From NCBI GenBank assembly GCA_040385105.1, contig JAZKHY010000053.1, positions 1-64,000 on the forward strand: DNA of 64,000 nucleotides, written 5' to 3'. Positions 32,299 through 41,127 of this stretch are shown here, one piece after another; the stretch's first letter is position 1; each line of letters starts with the position of its first letter. Under the pieces are notes generated by a model, which saw only the letters and a list, made by a program, of their open reading frames with translations, did no database searches and had not been told where the DNA came from. The stretch comes from JACMQX01 sp040385105 (GTDB taxonomy: Bacteria; Pseudomonadota; Gammaproteobacteria; Burkholderiales; Burkholderiaceae_C). Position numbers and translations under genes: made by a program.

Positions 32299-32784
32299 TT
32301 ATGCGGCCAGCGCAGCTTCGATGTCTTTCGCCAAGCCCTTCGGCGCCTCCTGCGGGCCGTAGCGCTTGATGACTTCACCGTCCTTGCCGACGAGGAACTT
32401 GGTGAAATTCCATTTGATGGCCTTGCTGCCGAGCAGGCCGGGCGCCTCGGCCGTCAGCCACTTGAACAGCGGGTCGGCATCGGCGCCGTTGACGTTAATC
32501 TTTTCCATCATCGGGAAAGTGACGCCGTAGTTGAGCTGGCAGAACCCGGCGATCTCCTCATTGCTGCCAGGGTCCTGCGCGCCGAACTGGTTGCACGGGA
32601 ACCCCATGACCACCAGACCCTTGCCGCCGTAGTCCTTGTGCAGTTCCTCAAGCCCGCCAAACTGGGGTGTGAATCCGCACGCACTGGCAGTGTTGACAAT
32701 CAGCAGCACCTTGCCTTTGTACTGATTCAGCGGTACGGTCTGGCCATTGATGGTCCTGGCTTCAAAGTCGTAAACAGAAGGCAT
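32299..32784 (-). CDS. Glutathione peroxidase family thiol peroxidase
   Basis: 161 residues, normal for bacterial cysteine GPx. Peroxidatic Cys in NTASACGFTPQFGGL, Gln in GFPCNQFGAQDPG and Trp-Asn in WNFTKFLV complete the catalytic set. The Cys in GFPCNQF is the usual resolving cysteine of thioredoxin-dependent members. It reduces hydroperoxides in the cytoplasm. It stands alone, divergent from the receiver-domain gene. Confidence 0.94.
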   Translation of the reverse strand: MPSVYDFEARTINGQTVPLNQYKGKVLLIVNTASACGFTPQFGGLEELHKDYGGKGLVVMGFPCNQFGAQDPGSNEEIAGFCQLNYGVTFPMMEKINVNGADADPLFKWLTAEAPGLLGSKAIKWNFTKFLVGKDGEVIKRYGPQEAPKGLAKDIEAALAA

Positions 32785-32876
32785 GCGGCACTCCGGGAGT
32801 TGATCCGGTCATTGTGCCCGTGCCGGCCCGGCATTGCAGGAAACAGGTATTTCACGGAGACCCTGAACGCAACATC

Positions 32877-33740
32877 ATGAGCAAGCCCCACGCAATTGCA
32901 CTGGCCGGGTTCACCGCATTCGAACGCACGACGTTCGAGTCGTTCTTCCGCCTGGCCGCCCGGCGGGTGCAAGGCTATGCGCTTGTGGACGACATCCAGG
33001 CCTGCGACCTGATCGTCGCCAATGCCGACGATGGGGACACCATGGCCGCGCTGTTCGCACGGCCGCCCACGGTGCCCGTGCTGCTTGTGGGGCAGGATGA
33101 TGCAGGCACGGGCTGGCCGATTGAGCCGCGGCCCATCAAGCTCATGAACGTGCTCACGGCGGTGGACCAGATGCTGGGCATGCAGCCGGCCGCAGCCGCG
33201 CCGCCGCCGGCGCCCCGCAACGGCACCCGGGCGTTTGCGCCGACAAGGCCCTTTGCCGGTGACCCGGCGCTGCAGCCGTCAGCGCCTGCGGCCCCGGCAG
33301 CCGACGACGGCATCCTGGTGGTGGACGGCAGTGACGCCACGCTTGCTGCCATGCGCAAACTGCTGCAGCGCGTCGGCTTCACGGCCGATGTGGCACGCTC
33401 GGCCGACGAGGCCTTCAGCCGGCTGCAGGCACGGCCTTACCGCCTCGTCTTTCTTGATGCCGGGCTGGAGGGCACGGACGGCTACCAGGCCTGCAAGCTC
33501 ATCAAGCAGGGCAAGTATGGAAACGGCGGGCCGCCCATCGTGGTGATGCTGACCGGCAGGGCCGGCACCATCGACAAGATCAAGGGGTCGATGGCCGGCT
33601 GCGATGCCTGGCTGGCCAAGCCGCCGGAAGAGCGCGCCCTGCTCAAGCTGCTGGCCAAGTACGACGACCAGGTGCAGCGCAGCTTCCAGGCGACGCGCCT
33701 GGGCACGGACGCAGACAGGCCGCCGCGCGGCGATGCCTGA
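32877..33740 (+). CDS. Receiver-domain protein with degenerate N-terminal receiver
   Basis: 287 residues. The first ~105 residues look receiver-like (ACDLIVANADDGDTM, VPVLLVGQ) but lack a clear acidic phosphorylation pocket. A Pro/Ala-rich linker (~105-140) leads to a conserved receiver domain (ILVVDGSDATLAAM, phospho-Asp in VFLDAGLEGTDGYQ, Thr in MLTGRAG, Lys in WLAKPPEE). There is no output domain, so it would act through protein contact, as Pil-type or chemotaxis-type response regulators do. No kinase is adjacent. Confidence 0.8.
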   Translation: MSKPHAIALAGFTAFERTTFESFFRLAARRVQGYALVDDIQACDLIVANADDGDTMAALFARPPTVPVLLVGQDDAGTGWPIEPRPIKLMNVLTAVDQMLGMQPAAAAPPPAPRNGTRAFAPTRPFAGDPALQPSAPAAPAADDGILVVDGSDATLAAMRKLLQRVGFTADVARSADEAFSRLQARPYRLVFLDAGLEGTDGYQACKLIKQGKYGNGGPPIVVMLTGRAGTIDKIKGSMAGCDAWLAKPPEERALLKLLAKYDDQVQRSFQATRLGTDADRPPRGDA

Positions 33741-33755
33741 CGCGCAGCCTGCTTC

Positions 33756-34634
33756 TCAATGCCTGGCGCGCGTGTCCGGCAGGGCAGACATTGCCGCCGC
33801 GAGAACAATCAGGACACCACCCACCACCGTCCGCCCCGTCAGCTCCGCCGCCCCCAGCGCCACCGACGACAGGCTCGCAAAAATGACCTCCGACAGCATG
33901 ATCAGCGAGGTGCTGTGGGCGCTCAGCCTGGAGGCGCCGTATTGCAGGGCCAGGTTGCTTGCCATGAACCCGAGCCCCAGCAGGATGGCCAGCAACACCC
34001 AGCTGAACGCGGGCGCGGGCGGCGCGTTCACAAAGCCCTGGCCCATGCCGTAGAGCGCGGCAGCGATGGCCACCAGCGCGCCGCCGCCGAACATGGCCAT
34101 CACGCGGGACTCCGTGGGCGCCCCTGAGAGCTTGAGCAGCAGGATGTTGGTCAGCGCAAAGCTGAAGCCGCCCGCAATCGCCAGCCAGTCCGCCAGGCCC
34201 GAAGGTACCGGCCAGGCCGAGCCCGGCGCCTTGAGCACGATGATGACGCCCGCCAGCGCCAGCGCCACGCGCAGCATGGAGGCGGGCGTGGGCTTCTCGC
34301 CCAGCAGCGGCCAGGCCAGCAGCACCGACCAGGCGGGCATCAGGTAGAACAGCAGCACGACCCGCACCACGTCGCCCACCGTCACGGCCCAATTGAAGCC
34401 CACATTGGTCACGCCCGTGGCCGCCACCAGCAGCCAGAGCATCGGGCGGCCGGCAAAACCGCGCCAGGCCCCGGGTTTCACCGCTAGCAGGCAGGCCAGC
34501 GAAAACAGGAACACCAGCGCCGTGGCCCATAGCGGATGCAGGCCCTGATCCTGCAGCGCGCGGAACGGCCACCATGAAATACCCCACACGAGGGCATTGA
34601 AAGCGAGGGCCAGGGCGGGCAGGACAGGGTTCAC
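33756..34634 (-). CDS. EamA/DMT-family transporter
   Basis: About 292 residues from GTG 34634 (VNPVLPALALAFNALVWG); a second GTG at 34709 is also in frame. About ten hydrophobic helices fall in two EamA repeats (first: FNALVWGISWWPFRALQ; second: WLAIAGGFSFALTNILLLK). Drug/metabolite exporters of this type move small metabolites across the inner membrane; the cargo is unknown. Start choice is uncertain because neither has a good Shine-Dalgarno sequence. Confidence 0.85.
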   Translation of the reverse strand: MNPVLPALALAFNALVWGISWWPFRALQDQGLHPLWATALVFLFSLACLLAVKPGAWRGFAGRPMLWLLVAATGVTNVGFNWAVTVGDVVRVVLLFYLMPAWSVLLAWPLLGEKPTPASMLRVALALAGVIIVLKAPGSAWPVPSGLADWLAIAGGFSFALTNILLLKLSGAPTESRVMAMFGGGALVAIAAALYGMGQGFVNAPPAPAFSWVLLAILLGLGFMASNLALQYGASRLSAHSTSLIMLSEVIFASLSSVALGAAELTGRTVVGGVLIVLAAAMSALPDTRARH

Positions 34635-34721
34635 GGGCGCACAAAAAGAAAAAAGAGGAGCTGTCGCTATGGCAGGCAGGCAAGGCCGGTCAGGCAGCGG
34701 CGCGCACACGGCGCAGCGGTG

Positions 34722-36005
34722 TCAGCCGTGCGAGTTGTCGCTGCGGGCAATGGCCAGCAGGTGGTCCAGCTCTTCCTTGTGCTTGACGGTGTTGCTGGCA
34801 TGCCAGCGCTTGATGACCCACATGACGCCCGCCACCACCACGCCGAATGCGGTGATGGCGCCGAAGGCCGACAGGCCCATGCCGGTGGACAGGCTGTAGA
34901 ACGCGCCCAGGCCCAGGATGCAGGCCTGCTCGTTGAAGTTCTGCACGGCAATCGAGCGGCCGGCGCCCATGAGGTTGTGGCCGCGGTGCTGCAGCAGCGC
35001 GTTCATCGGCACCACCAGGAAGCCGCCCAGCGCACCGAGCAATATGAGGAACGGCGCAGCCAGCCAGACGTTGCTGATGAAGTTGAGCAGGATGACCAGC
35101 AGGCCCATCGCAATGCCCAGCGGCATCACGCTGGTGGCCTGGTCCAGCCGCATGCGCACCGAAGCCACGACGGCGCCCACCGCCGTGCCGATGGCGACCA
35201 CGCCCACGAGCGTGGAGGCCTGCGTCACGCTGTAGCCCAGCGCCGCGGCGGCCCAGGCCAGCACGATGTAGCGCAGGTTGCCGCTCACGCCCCAGAACAG
35301 CGTGGTGGTGGCCAGCGAGATCTGGCCCAGCTTGTCGCTCCACAGGCGGCTGTTGCAGCTCCAGAAGTCAGGCAGCAGCGCCAGCAGGTTCTTCGGCATC
35401 GGGCGCATCTCCACGCCGGTGTGCGGGATGCGGGTGTTGAACCAGGCGGCGAGCGCATAGATGAAGATGAGCACGAAGATCGCGGCCTCGGGCGGCGTGT
35501 CGATGCTGGTGGTGAAGAAGGGGAAGTCCACCGACAGCAGCCTGGACGACACGGCGTTGCCCACCAGCTGCCCGCCCAGCAACACGCCCAGGATGATGGA
35601 GGCGATGGTCAGGCCCTCGATCCAGCCGTTGGCCTTGACGAGCTGGGACGACGGCAGCAGCTCGGTCAGGATGCCGTATTTGGCCGGCGAGTAGGCGGCC
35701 GCGCCCAGGCCCACAATGGCATAGGCCAGCAGCGGGTGTGAGCCGAACAGCATCATCAGGCAGCCGATGACCTTGATCGCATTGCTCAGGAACATCACCT
35801 TGCCCTTGGGCAGCGCATCGGCAAATGCACCAACGAACGGGGCCAGGATCACATAGAAAAGGGCGAACATGGGCACCAGCGCGGCCTGTTGCCACTCCGG
35901 CGCGCCCGCGCCCCTGAGCAGCTGGACGGCTCCCACGAAAAGCGCGTTGTCGGCCAGCGACGAGAAAAACTGGGCCGACATGATGGTGTAAAAACCGCGC
36001 TTCAT
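34722..36005 (-). CDS. lplT: Lysophospholipid transporter LplT
   Basis: 427 residues with about twelve membrane segments and MFS-type motifs (FVGAFADALPKGKVM). The N-terminus MKRGFYTIMSAQFFSSLADNALF is characteristic of LplT, which flips lysophospholipids inward for reacylation. The partner acyltransferase gene aas is not in the window. It is divergent from alr. Confidence 0.9.
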   Translation of the reverse strand: MKRGFYTIMSAQFFSSLADNALFVGAVQLLRGAGAPEWQQAALVPMFALFYVILAPFVGAFADALPKGKVMFLSNAIKVIGCLMMLFGSHPLLAYAIVGLGAAAYSPAKYGILTELLPSSQLVKANGWIEGLTIASIILGVLLGGQLVGNAVSSRLLSVDFPFFTTSIDTPPEAAIFVLIFIYALAAWFNTRIPHTGVEMRPMPKNLLALLPDFWSCNSRLWSDKLGQISLATTTLFWGVSGNLRYIVLAWAAAALGYSVTQASTLVGVVAIGTAVGAVVASVRMRLDQATSVMPLGIAMGLLVILLNFISNVWLAAPFLILLGALGGFLVVPMNALLQHRGHNLMGAGRSIAVQNFNEQACILGLGAFYSLSTGMGLSAFGAITAFGVVVAGVMWVIKRWHASNTVKHKEELDHLLAIARSDNSHG

Positions 36006-36131
36006 TGATGGGCTATTTGTCGCATCAGTCTGGCTGATGTCAGTAAATTTTGGGAACGTCTCCGAACGTCGGACGGTTATATCACGCCCGGGAGTGCCAA
36101 AATCCCCCGGAAACCCTTCAGTTCACAAGCC

Positions 36132-37226
36132 ATGCCACGCCCCATCCTTGCCAGCATCCACACGGGTGCGTTGCACCATAACCTGACGCGTGCGCGACAG
36201 TCGGCCCCCGACGCGAAGGTCTGGGCCGTGGTCAAGGCCAATGCCTACGGCCATGGCATCGAGCGTGTGTTCGAGGGCCTGCGCGGCGCCGACGGTTTCG
36301 CGCTGATTGACCTGGACGAGGCGCAGCGCGTGCGCAGCCTGGGCTGGCGCGGCCCCATCCTGCTGCTTGAAGGCGTGTTCGAGCCGCGCGACCTGGAGCT
36401 GTGTTCGCGGCTTCAGCTATGGCACACCATCCACTGCGACGAGCAGGTGGACATGCTGGCCACCCACAAGACGCACCAGCCGCACCGCGTCTTCCTCAAG
36501 ATGAATTCAGGCATGAACCGGCTGGGCTACACGCCGCAGCGCTTTCGCGCAGCCTGGACGCGGCTGAATGCGCTGCCCCAGGTGGACGAGATTTCATTGA
36601 TGACGCACTTCAGCGACGCCGACGGCGTGCGCGGGATTGCGCACCAGATGGCCGTGTTCAATGCCGTTACGCAGGACCTGCCCGGCGAGCGCACCGTAGC
36701 CAACAGCGCGGCCACGCTGCGCCACGCCGGCGACCTGGCGGTGCGGGCCGACTGGGTGCGGCCCGGCATTGCGGTCTATGGCAGCGCGCCCGACTTCCCG
36801 GAGCACGATGCGGCGCACTGGGGCCTGCAGCCGACCATGACGCTGTCTTCCAAGCTGCTGGCCGTGCAGGAACTGGCGGTGGGCGATACCGTGGGCTACG
36901 GCTCCAGCTTCACGGCAGACGCGCCGCTGCGCATCGGCGTCGTCGCCTGCGGCTATGCCGACGGCTACCCGCGCCACTGCACCACAGGCACGCCGGTGCT
37001 GGTCAATGGCATCCGCACACGCATGGTGGGCCGCGTCAGCATGGACATGATCACCGTGGACCTGACGCCCGTGCCCGGCGCCGGCTTCGGCACCGAAGTC
37101 ACGCTGTGGGGCCGCGCCTCGAACGGAGCGGTGCTGCCTGTCGATGAAGTGGCCAGGGCAGGCGGCACGGTCAGCTATGAGCTGATGTGCGCACTGGCGT
37201 TGCGGGTGCCTGTGGAGGTTGCGTGA
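36132..37226 (+). CDS. alr: Alanine racemase
   Basis: 364 residues. PLP lysine in VWAVVKANAYGHG near residue 35. The second catalytic base is Tyr in DTVGYGSSFTA, with RVSMDMITVDL and the C-terminal VSYELMCALALRVP. It supplies D-alanine for peptidoglycan. The start ATG is 126 bp from the divergent lplT, and the stop is 4 bp from the convergent SDR gene. Confidence 0.96.
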   Translation: MPRPILASIHTGALHHNLTRARQSAPDAKVWAVVKANAYGHGIERVFEGLRGADGFALIDLDEAQRVRSLGWRGPILLLEGVFEPRDLELCSRLQLWHTIHCDEQVDMLATHKTHQPHRVFLKMNSGMNRLGYTPQRFRAAWTRLNALPQVDEISLMTHFSDADGVRGIAHQMAVFNAVTQDLPGERTVANSAATLRHAGDLAVRADWVRPGIAVYGSAPDFPEHDAAHWGLQPTMTLSSKLLAVQELAVGDTVGYGSSFTADAPLRIGVVACGYADGYPRHCTTGTPVLVNGIRTRMVGRVSMDMITVDLTPVPGAGFGTEVTLWGRASNGAVLPVDEVARAGGTVSYELMCALALRVPVEVA

Positions 37227-37230
37227 AACC

Positions 37231-37986
37231 TCAGCAGGCCGAGTAGCCGCCGTCCACCGGCAGGATGACGCCGGTCAGGTACTGCGCGAGCGGCGACGCC
37301 AGGAACACCACCGGGCCGGCCACGTCGTCGGGCTCGGCAATTCGCTTGAGCAGCGTGCGGTCGATAGTGCGCTCGATGCGCGCCGTGTTGGTCATAACGT
37401 CGGTGGTCAGCGGTGTGCGCACCAGGCCCGGCGCGACGGCATTGACGCGCACACCGTGCACGCCCAGGTCGCGGGCCAGGAACTTCGTCAGCTGGCCCAC
37501 CGCGCCCTTGGACGTGCCGTACGGGATGCTTGCGTAGGTCGAGATGAGGGTGGTGATGGACGCCAGGTTCACCACTGCGCCCTTTTCCGCCTTGAGGTCT
37601 TCTGCGCAGGCAAGTGTCAGGTTGAGCAGGCCCTTGACGTTCACCTCCATCAGCCGGTCCAGCTCGGCGTTGAGGTTGCCGCTGTCGATCTTGGCGCGGC
37701 TGCTGATGCCGGCGTTGTTCACCAGCACGCCGATGCGCCCGAAGTCCCGGTTGACCTGCGCCACGACGGCGGCGCAGGCAGCCTCGTCGCGCACGTCCAG
37801 CGCATAGGCGCGGCAGCGGTCCGCGCCGGCGCCGGACTCCGCCACCGCCAGCTGCGCGTTGGCCTGCGTGGTGTCGGTGATGGCGACGCGGCATCCGGCA
37901 TCCAGCAGCTTGAGGGCGATGGCCTTGCCCAGGCCCTGGCCCGCGCCGCTCACGAGGGCCAGGGTATTGTCGAACAGGGGTTTCAT
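37231..37986 (-). CDS. FabG-like SDR oxidoreductase
   Basis: 251 residues. GAGQGLG, NNAGIS, Ser in NLASITT, and Tyr/Lys in PYGTSKGAVG are all in place. It is the last gene of the 13-gene minus-strand string starting at 49706 and overlaps the flavoprotein stop by 4 bp. It probably acts on an alcohol or ketone intermediate of that pathway; the substrate is unknown. Confidence 0.9.
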   Translation of the reverse strand: MKPLFDNTLALVSGAGQGLGKAIALKLLDAGCRVAITDTTQANAQLAVAESGAGADRCRAYALDVRDEAACAAVVAQVNRDFGRIGVLVNNAGISSRAKIDSGNLNAELDRLMEVNVKGLLNLTLACAEDLKAEKGAVVNLASITTLISTYASIPYGTSKGAVGQLTKFLARDLGVHGVRVNAVAPGLVRTPLTTDVMTNTARIERTIDRTLLKRIAEPDDVAGPVVFLASPLAQYLTGVILPVDGGYSAC

Positions 37987-39698
37987 GGTGTGTCTCCTTG
38001 TGGGGGGGTGTGCGTGGCGTGGCGCATGGCGCGGTAAGCGAAGACCAGGCCCGGGCCCAGCGTGATGCCGGGGCCGGGGTAGGCACCGCGCATCACGGAG
38101 CCCATGTCGTTGCCGCAGGCGTAGAGGCCGACGATGGGCGTGCCGGAAGCGTCAAGCACGTTGGCGTTTTCGTCGGTGCGCAGGCCCAGGGCACTGCCGA
38201 GCGTGGCCGGGAACATGCGCAGCGCATAGAACGGCCCGCGGCGGATCGGCAGCAGGCAGGGGTTGGGCTGGCCGCGCGCGTCGCCGTTGTAGCGGTTGAA
38301 GGCAGTCTCGCCCTTGCCGAAGTCCAGGTCCTTGCCGGTGCGGGCGAATTCGTTGTGCCGCGCAACCTCGGCGGCCAGGCCCTGCGGGTCCACGCCGAGC
38401 CGCTGCGCGAGCGCTTCCAGCGTGCGGCCCTTCACCAGGTAGCCGCTGCGGATGTGCGGCCGGAGCGGGAAAGGCGCGGGCCGCACCAGGCCCAGCCCGT
38501 AGCGGCGGATGAAGTCGGTGTCGCACAGCAGGAAGGCGCCATCCGCAGGCGGCAGCGCGCCCGCCTTGAACATCGCGACCACCACCTCATGGTAGGACTC
38601 GGACTCGTTGACAAAGCGGCGGCCCGCCCTGTTCACGAGGATGGCGCCGGGCTTGCCGCGGTCCATGTGGCCGTACGGGAAGGGCACCTCGCGGCCCTGC
38701 GCGTTGCGCGCCAGGGACGCGGGCGTCCAGAACGACGGGGTCTGCATCTGCGTGTCGATGGTGCCGCCGACCTGCAGGGCGGCCTGCGCGCCCTCGCCCA
38801 CATTGCTCTCGTTGGCAATTGAATGGCGGTGCGGGTGGGCGGGCATGTAGCGCTCGCGCAGCGCTGCCGCATGCGGCATGCCGCCCGTGGCCAGGACCAC
38901 CGCGCAGGCGGCATGAACGGTCTGCTCCACGCCGTCATGGCGGAACACCGCGCCAGTGACGCGCCCGCCCGCGCGCAGCAGCCGCACGAGCGGCGCGCCG
39001 GTGACGAAACGCACATCGCGCTGGAGCGCGCTGTACACGGCGCGGGCCACCAGCGCATTGCCCATCAGCAGGCGCGTGCCGCGCGCGTGCGTCAGCCTGT
39101 CGCGCGCGTGGCGCGCCAGCAGGCCGCAGACGAACGTGAAGTTGCCCCAGGACGAGAACGGGCGCATCAGCAGCGGGATCTCGCGGCGGCCGACCATGAG
39201 CCCGCCGAGCACCATGAAGGCCGGCTTGGGCGGGCGCACCAGGGCCAGCTTTGCACCCAGCAGGCGGCCGTCGAAGTTGGGCGTGGAGAGCGCCCGGCCT
39301 GTGGTGGTGCCGCCATCGGCGTCGCTCAGGTAGTCGGGTGCGGCAACGAGGTCGAACTTCAGTTCGGTGCGTTCGGCGAGGTAGTCAAGGGCCTCGCGGC
39401 CGGAGGCCAGGTAGGCCTCCACCAGCTCGGGGCGGATGGCGGCACCGATCTGGCCGGCGAGGAAGCGCCGGGCATCCTCCAGCGGGTCGTCAATGCCGGC
39501 GGCCTCCGCCTGGCGGTTGCCGGGCACCCACAGCACGCCGCCGGAGGTAGCGGTGGTGCCGCCCAACTGTGCGTCCTTCTCGAACACGATGACCTTGCGG
39601 CCTTCGCAGGCAGCAACGAGTGCTGCCGCGAGACCGGCGATGCCGCTGCCGAAGATGGCGACGTCGCATTGCAGGGCATTGACGGGTGGCTGTGTCAT
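37983..39698 (-). CDS. FAD-dependent oxidoreductase (ketosteroid dehydrogenase/fumarate reductase-like)
   Basis: 571 residues from ATG 39698. FAD-binding FGSGIAGLAAALVAA with FEKDAQLGGTTATSGG, and the C-terminal flavin motif GLYACGNDMGSVMRGAYPGPG. This family introduces or reduces C=C bonds next to carbonyl or carboxyl groups. It shares TGATG overlap with the upstream SDR and ATGA with the downstream SDR, so all three are made together. A steroid substrate is not implied by the family alone. Confidence 0.9.
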   Translation of the reverse strand: MTQPPVNALQCDVAIFGSGIAGLAAALVAACEGRKVIVFEKDAQLGGTTATSGGVLWVPGNRQAEAAGIDDPLEDARRFLAGQIGAAIRPELVEAYLASGREALDYLAERTELKFDLVAAPDYLSDADGGTTTGRALSTPNFDGRLLGAKLALVRPPKPAFMVLGGLMVGRREIPLLMRPFSSWGNFTFVCGLLARHARDRLTHARGTRLLMGNALVARAVYSALQRDVRFVTGAPLVRLLRAGGRVTGAVFRHDGVEQTVHAACAVVLATGGMPHAAALRERYMPAHPHRHSIANESNVGEGAQAALQVGGTIDTQMQTPSFWTPASLARNAQGREVPFPYGHMDRGKPGAILVNRAGRRFVNESESYHEVVVAMFKAGALPPADGAFLLCDTDFIRRYGLGLVRPAPFPLRPHIRSGYLVKGRTLEALAQRLGVDPQGLAAEVARHNEFARTGKDLDFGKGETAFNRYNGDARGQPNPCLLPIRRGPFYALRMFPATLGSALGLRTDENANVLDASGTPIVGLYACGNDMGSVMRGAYPGPGITLGPGLVFAYRAMRHATHTPPQGDTP

Positions 39699-40537
39699 CA
39701 CCCCTCCAGCAGCGGCCGCATATAGGCCGGCTCCAGCGCGCTGCGCGGGATGTGCATGCCGCCGTCGATGTGCAGCGCCTCGCCGGTGCAGAACGGGATG
39801 GCGCCGCCTGCCAGGCTTGCGACCGCCTCGCCGATGTCGCGCGGCTGGCCCCAGCGGCTGATGGGGCTGAGGCCACCTTCCACCAGCTTGTCGAGCATGC
39901 CGCGCCGGCCCGCCGTCATGTCGGTCTCGACCAGGCCGGGCAGCACCTCGAAGCAGGCGATGCCCTCGCGCGCCAGGCGTACCGCGAAGATTTTGTTGAG
40001 CATCGACAGGCCGCTCTTGGAGATGCAGTACTCCGGCGTCTTCGTGCGCGCCTGTTCGGCATTGATGGACGAGATGGTGATGATGGAGCGCAGGTGGGCG
40101 TCCTGCGCGCCCTGCTTCACCATGCGCCGTGCGAACGCCTGCGTCACAAAGAAGGTGCCGCGCAGGTTGATGCCGAGCACGCGGTCAAAACTCTCCAGCG
40201 TGGTGTCCAGCACGTCGGCGGACTTGTTCAGCGCCTGTACACCGGCGTTGTTGACAAGGCAGTGAATGTTGCCGAAGGCGTCGAAGGCCTGGCGCGCGAG
40301 CGCATCGGCGTCTTCGGCGCGGGCTATGTCGGCGGCGATGAACGCGGCGCGCGCGCCAAGCGCTGAAAGCTCCTGCAGCGTGCGGCGGGCCGTGTCGTCC
40401 TCGGCGATGTCGATGAGCACGAGGTCGTAACCCCGGGCCGCCAGCGCCAGGGCAATGCCCCGGCCGATGCCCTGCCTGCTGCCGGTGACGGCCGCGACGG
40501 GCCGGGCGGAGGCAACGCCTGAAGTGGAGTCTGTCAT
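39698..40537 (-). CDS. SDR-family oxidoreductase
   Basis: 279 residues from ATG 40537 (MTDSTSG). TGSRQGIG, NNAG in CLVNNAGVQ, Ser in TISSINA and Tyr/Lys in EYCISKSGLS are conserved. It lies 5 bp after the NIPSNAP gene and is coupled by one base to the flavoprotein gene. Second SDR of the GntR-linked operon. Confidence 0.9.
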   Translation of the reverse strand: MTDSTSGVASARPVAAVTGSRQGIGRGIALALAARGYDLVLIDIAEDDTARRTLQELSALGARAAFIAADIARAEDADALARQAFDAFGNIHCLVNNAGVQALNKSADVLDTTLESFDRVLGINLRGTFFVTQAFARRMVKQGAQDAHLRSIITISSINAEQARTKTPEYCISKSGLSMLNKIFAVRLAREGIACFEVLPGLVETDMTAGRRGMLDKLVEGGLSPISRWGQPRDIGEAVASLAGGAIPFCTGEALHIDGGMHIPRSALEPAYMRPLLEG

Positions 40538-40542
40538 GTTGT

Positions 40543-41127
40543 TCAGAGTTTCACGGGTGTCAGCAGTGAGGCCTTGAGGCCCCTGAGCAGGGGGCGGATC
40601 GAGGCGCGATAGATGCTCCAGCCCTCGTCCTTCATCGCGCCGTCGCGCGCGGCCATGCGCTGGGCGAGGCTCTCGTAAGTCCACAGGTGATAGACAAGGT
40701 CCACACCGCGCTCGCGCGTGGTCCAGACGCCGGCGTTCAGCGAATACTTCTCGCGGTGCGGCAGCGCGGTGAGCAGCGCATTGACGAAGGTCTCGCACCG
40801 GCCCTCATGCATGGCGTAGGTGCGCAGTTCAAGGATGGGCGCGGCCAGCTGGTCCATGCGCACCGGCCGGCGCGGCACGAGCACGTGCGAGGTGCTGGCG
40901 CTGGACATCCAGTCCGTGTCCGGGTCGGCGCCCGCGCCCGGCGGCAGCGCGTCTGCATCGCCCTCCCACAGCGTGGTGAGTCGGTTGAGCAGCCCGTACT
41001 CGGGCGTCCATGCCGCGATCAGCTTTTGCCGGCGCGTCGCCTGCGCGGCCTTGAGCCGCTCGACGGCTCCGGCCTGGCCGCCGGCCTCGAAGAAGTCGGC
41101 CACCAGTTCATGCACCATCGCGCCCAT
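40543..41127 (-). CDS. NIPSNAP-family protein
   Basis: 194 residues. Two ferredoxin-like half-domains; the second carries the family pattern LELRTYAMHEGRCETFVNAL and VYHLWTYESLAQRMAARDG. NIPSNAP proteins often sit in aromatic or alkaloid catabolic operons, with no firm activity known. It overlaps the upstream Bug stop by one base. ATG 41118 (MVHEL) is an alternative start. Confidence 0.83.
   Translation of the reverse strand: MGAMVHELVADFFEAGGQAGAVERLKAAQATRRQKLIAAWTPEYGLLNRLTTLWEGDADALPPGAGADPDTDWMSSASTSHVLVPRRPVRMDQLAAPILELRTYAMHEGRCETFVNALLTALPHREKYSLNAGVWTTRERGVDLVYHLWTYESLAQRMAARDGAMKDEGWSIYRASIRPLLRGLKASLLTPVKL

Noticed and set aside
37983..39698. Steroid catabolism called from the ketosteroid-dehydrogenase-like flavoprotein
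   Set aside because: The family is broad, and no other steroid-ring genes are in this operon; only the fold-level call is kept.
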